DNA from: an uncultured Collinsella sp.
GTDB taxonomy: Bacteria; Actinomycetota; Coriobacteriia; Coriobacteriales; Coriobacteriaceae
Assembly: GCA_905209455.1 (NCBI GenBank)
Contig: CAJLTA010000013.1
Coordinates: forward strand, 1 to 60,069
Length of the DNA stretch: 60,069 nt
Direction of reading: 5' to 3'
In this document: piece by piece, positions 59,945-60,069 of the stretch
Numbering within the stretch: position 1 is the stretch's first letter
Layout: each line of letters starts with the position of its first letter
Translations under genes and position numbers: made by a program
Notes under the pieces: generated by a model
Told to the model about the DNA's origin: nothing
The model's database searches: none
What the model saw: only the letters and a program-made list of their open reading frames with translations

Positions 59945-60069
59945 GATACGCGTGCTTCTCCTAGTGAACCGTTGGTACCCGGACGGTGGCGTTGAGAACT
60001 TTCTCGAGCAGCTGGTGTCTGAGACCTCGGGTTCAATCGACTACGCGATAATGTCGCTCACCACCCGCG
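59937..60069 (+). CDS. Glycosyltransferase family 4 (N-terminal part only, cut by window end)
   Basis: The frame begins at GTG 59937 (or 59928) and reads GKIRVLLLVNRWYPDGGVEN, then FLEQLVSETS, to the window edge. The GGVE..L.L pattern is the typical start of GT4 retaining glycosyltransferases. It overlaps the wecB stop and continues the polysaccharide operon. Confidence 0.75.
   Translation, partial: MGKIRVLLLVNRWYPDGGVENFLEQLVSETSGSIDYAIMSLTTR

Noticed and set aside
1..60069. CRISPR array or prophage
   Set aside because: No regularly spaced identical repeats and no phage structural, integrase or lysis genes were seen.

Overview
The window reads as a piece of a high-G+C actinobacterial chromosome, most consistent with the class Coriobacteriia and probably Collinsella or a close relative. 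This is judged from gene content and protein style (complete glycogen cluster with lysine/alanine-rich tails, one-chain L-serine dehydratase, an exported CbiK). The taxon is inference; no 16S gene is present.

Layout. (1) 1-2260: 3' part of a tRNA-Glu, a flippase-like membrane protein, and a TetR regulator with a palindromic candidate operator. (2) 2263-24350: a cobalamin (B12) island, visibly richer in G+C than both flanks and bounded by decayed transposase fragments (IS3/IS150-type on the left, IS21-type on the right). Its left arm (minus strand) encodes an exported cobaltochelatase CbiK, a small lipoprotein, and an ABC uptake system (binding protein, permease, ATPase) behind a cobalamin riboswitch. 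Its right arm (plus strand) is one tightly overlapping operon for the anaerobic corrin pathway: cbiF, cbiD, cbiL remnant, cbiG, cbiH, cbiET, cbiA, cobT, cobU, cobS, a cobU-like/cobC fusion, cbiB, cobD, cbiP, cobA, cbiC, cbiJ. The most striking defect is that cbiL, whose product (precorrin-2 C20-methyltransferase) is needed by the route, has lost almost all of its methyltransferase core in an in-frame deletion.

(3) 24353-40960: housekeeping and envelope genes: a MacA/MacB-type ABC exporter, an L,D-transpeptidase, L-serine dehydratase, metK, gltX, priA, def, fmt, rsmB and a zinc-ribbon protein. The intergenic spaces hold three long-armed palindromes (31512-31632, 33185-33282, 37945-38046) and two copies of a shorter palindromic repeat (24353-24421, 40591-40660).

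(4) 41049-54076 (minus strand): a glycogen and alpha-glucan cluster: a fused GH13 amylase/GH77 glucanotransferase, glgA, glgD, glgC, glgP and glgB. GlgA carries a tail of about 240 residues and GlgB a shorter one, both resembling histone H1. GGTAAAAC/GTTTTACC motifs in the glgB and amylase promoter regions suggest a shared regulator.

(5) 54408-60069: a HAD phosphatase, a thiamine pyrophosphokinase-like protein, tRNA-Ala, and the start of a surface-polysaccharide operon. That operon begins with a long leader holding two adjacent strong hairpins and a NusG-family antiterminator gene carrying a one-base frameshift. An initiating sugar-phosphate transferase, a WecG/TagA glycosyltransferase, UDP-GlcNAc 2-epimerase and the start of a GT4 glycosyltransferase follow; the last gene is cut by the window end.
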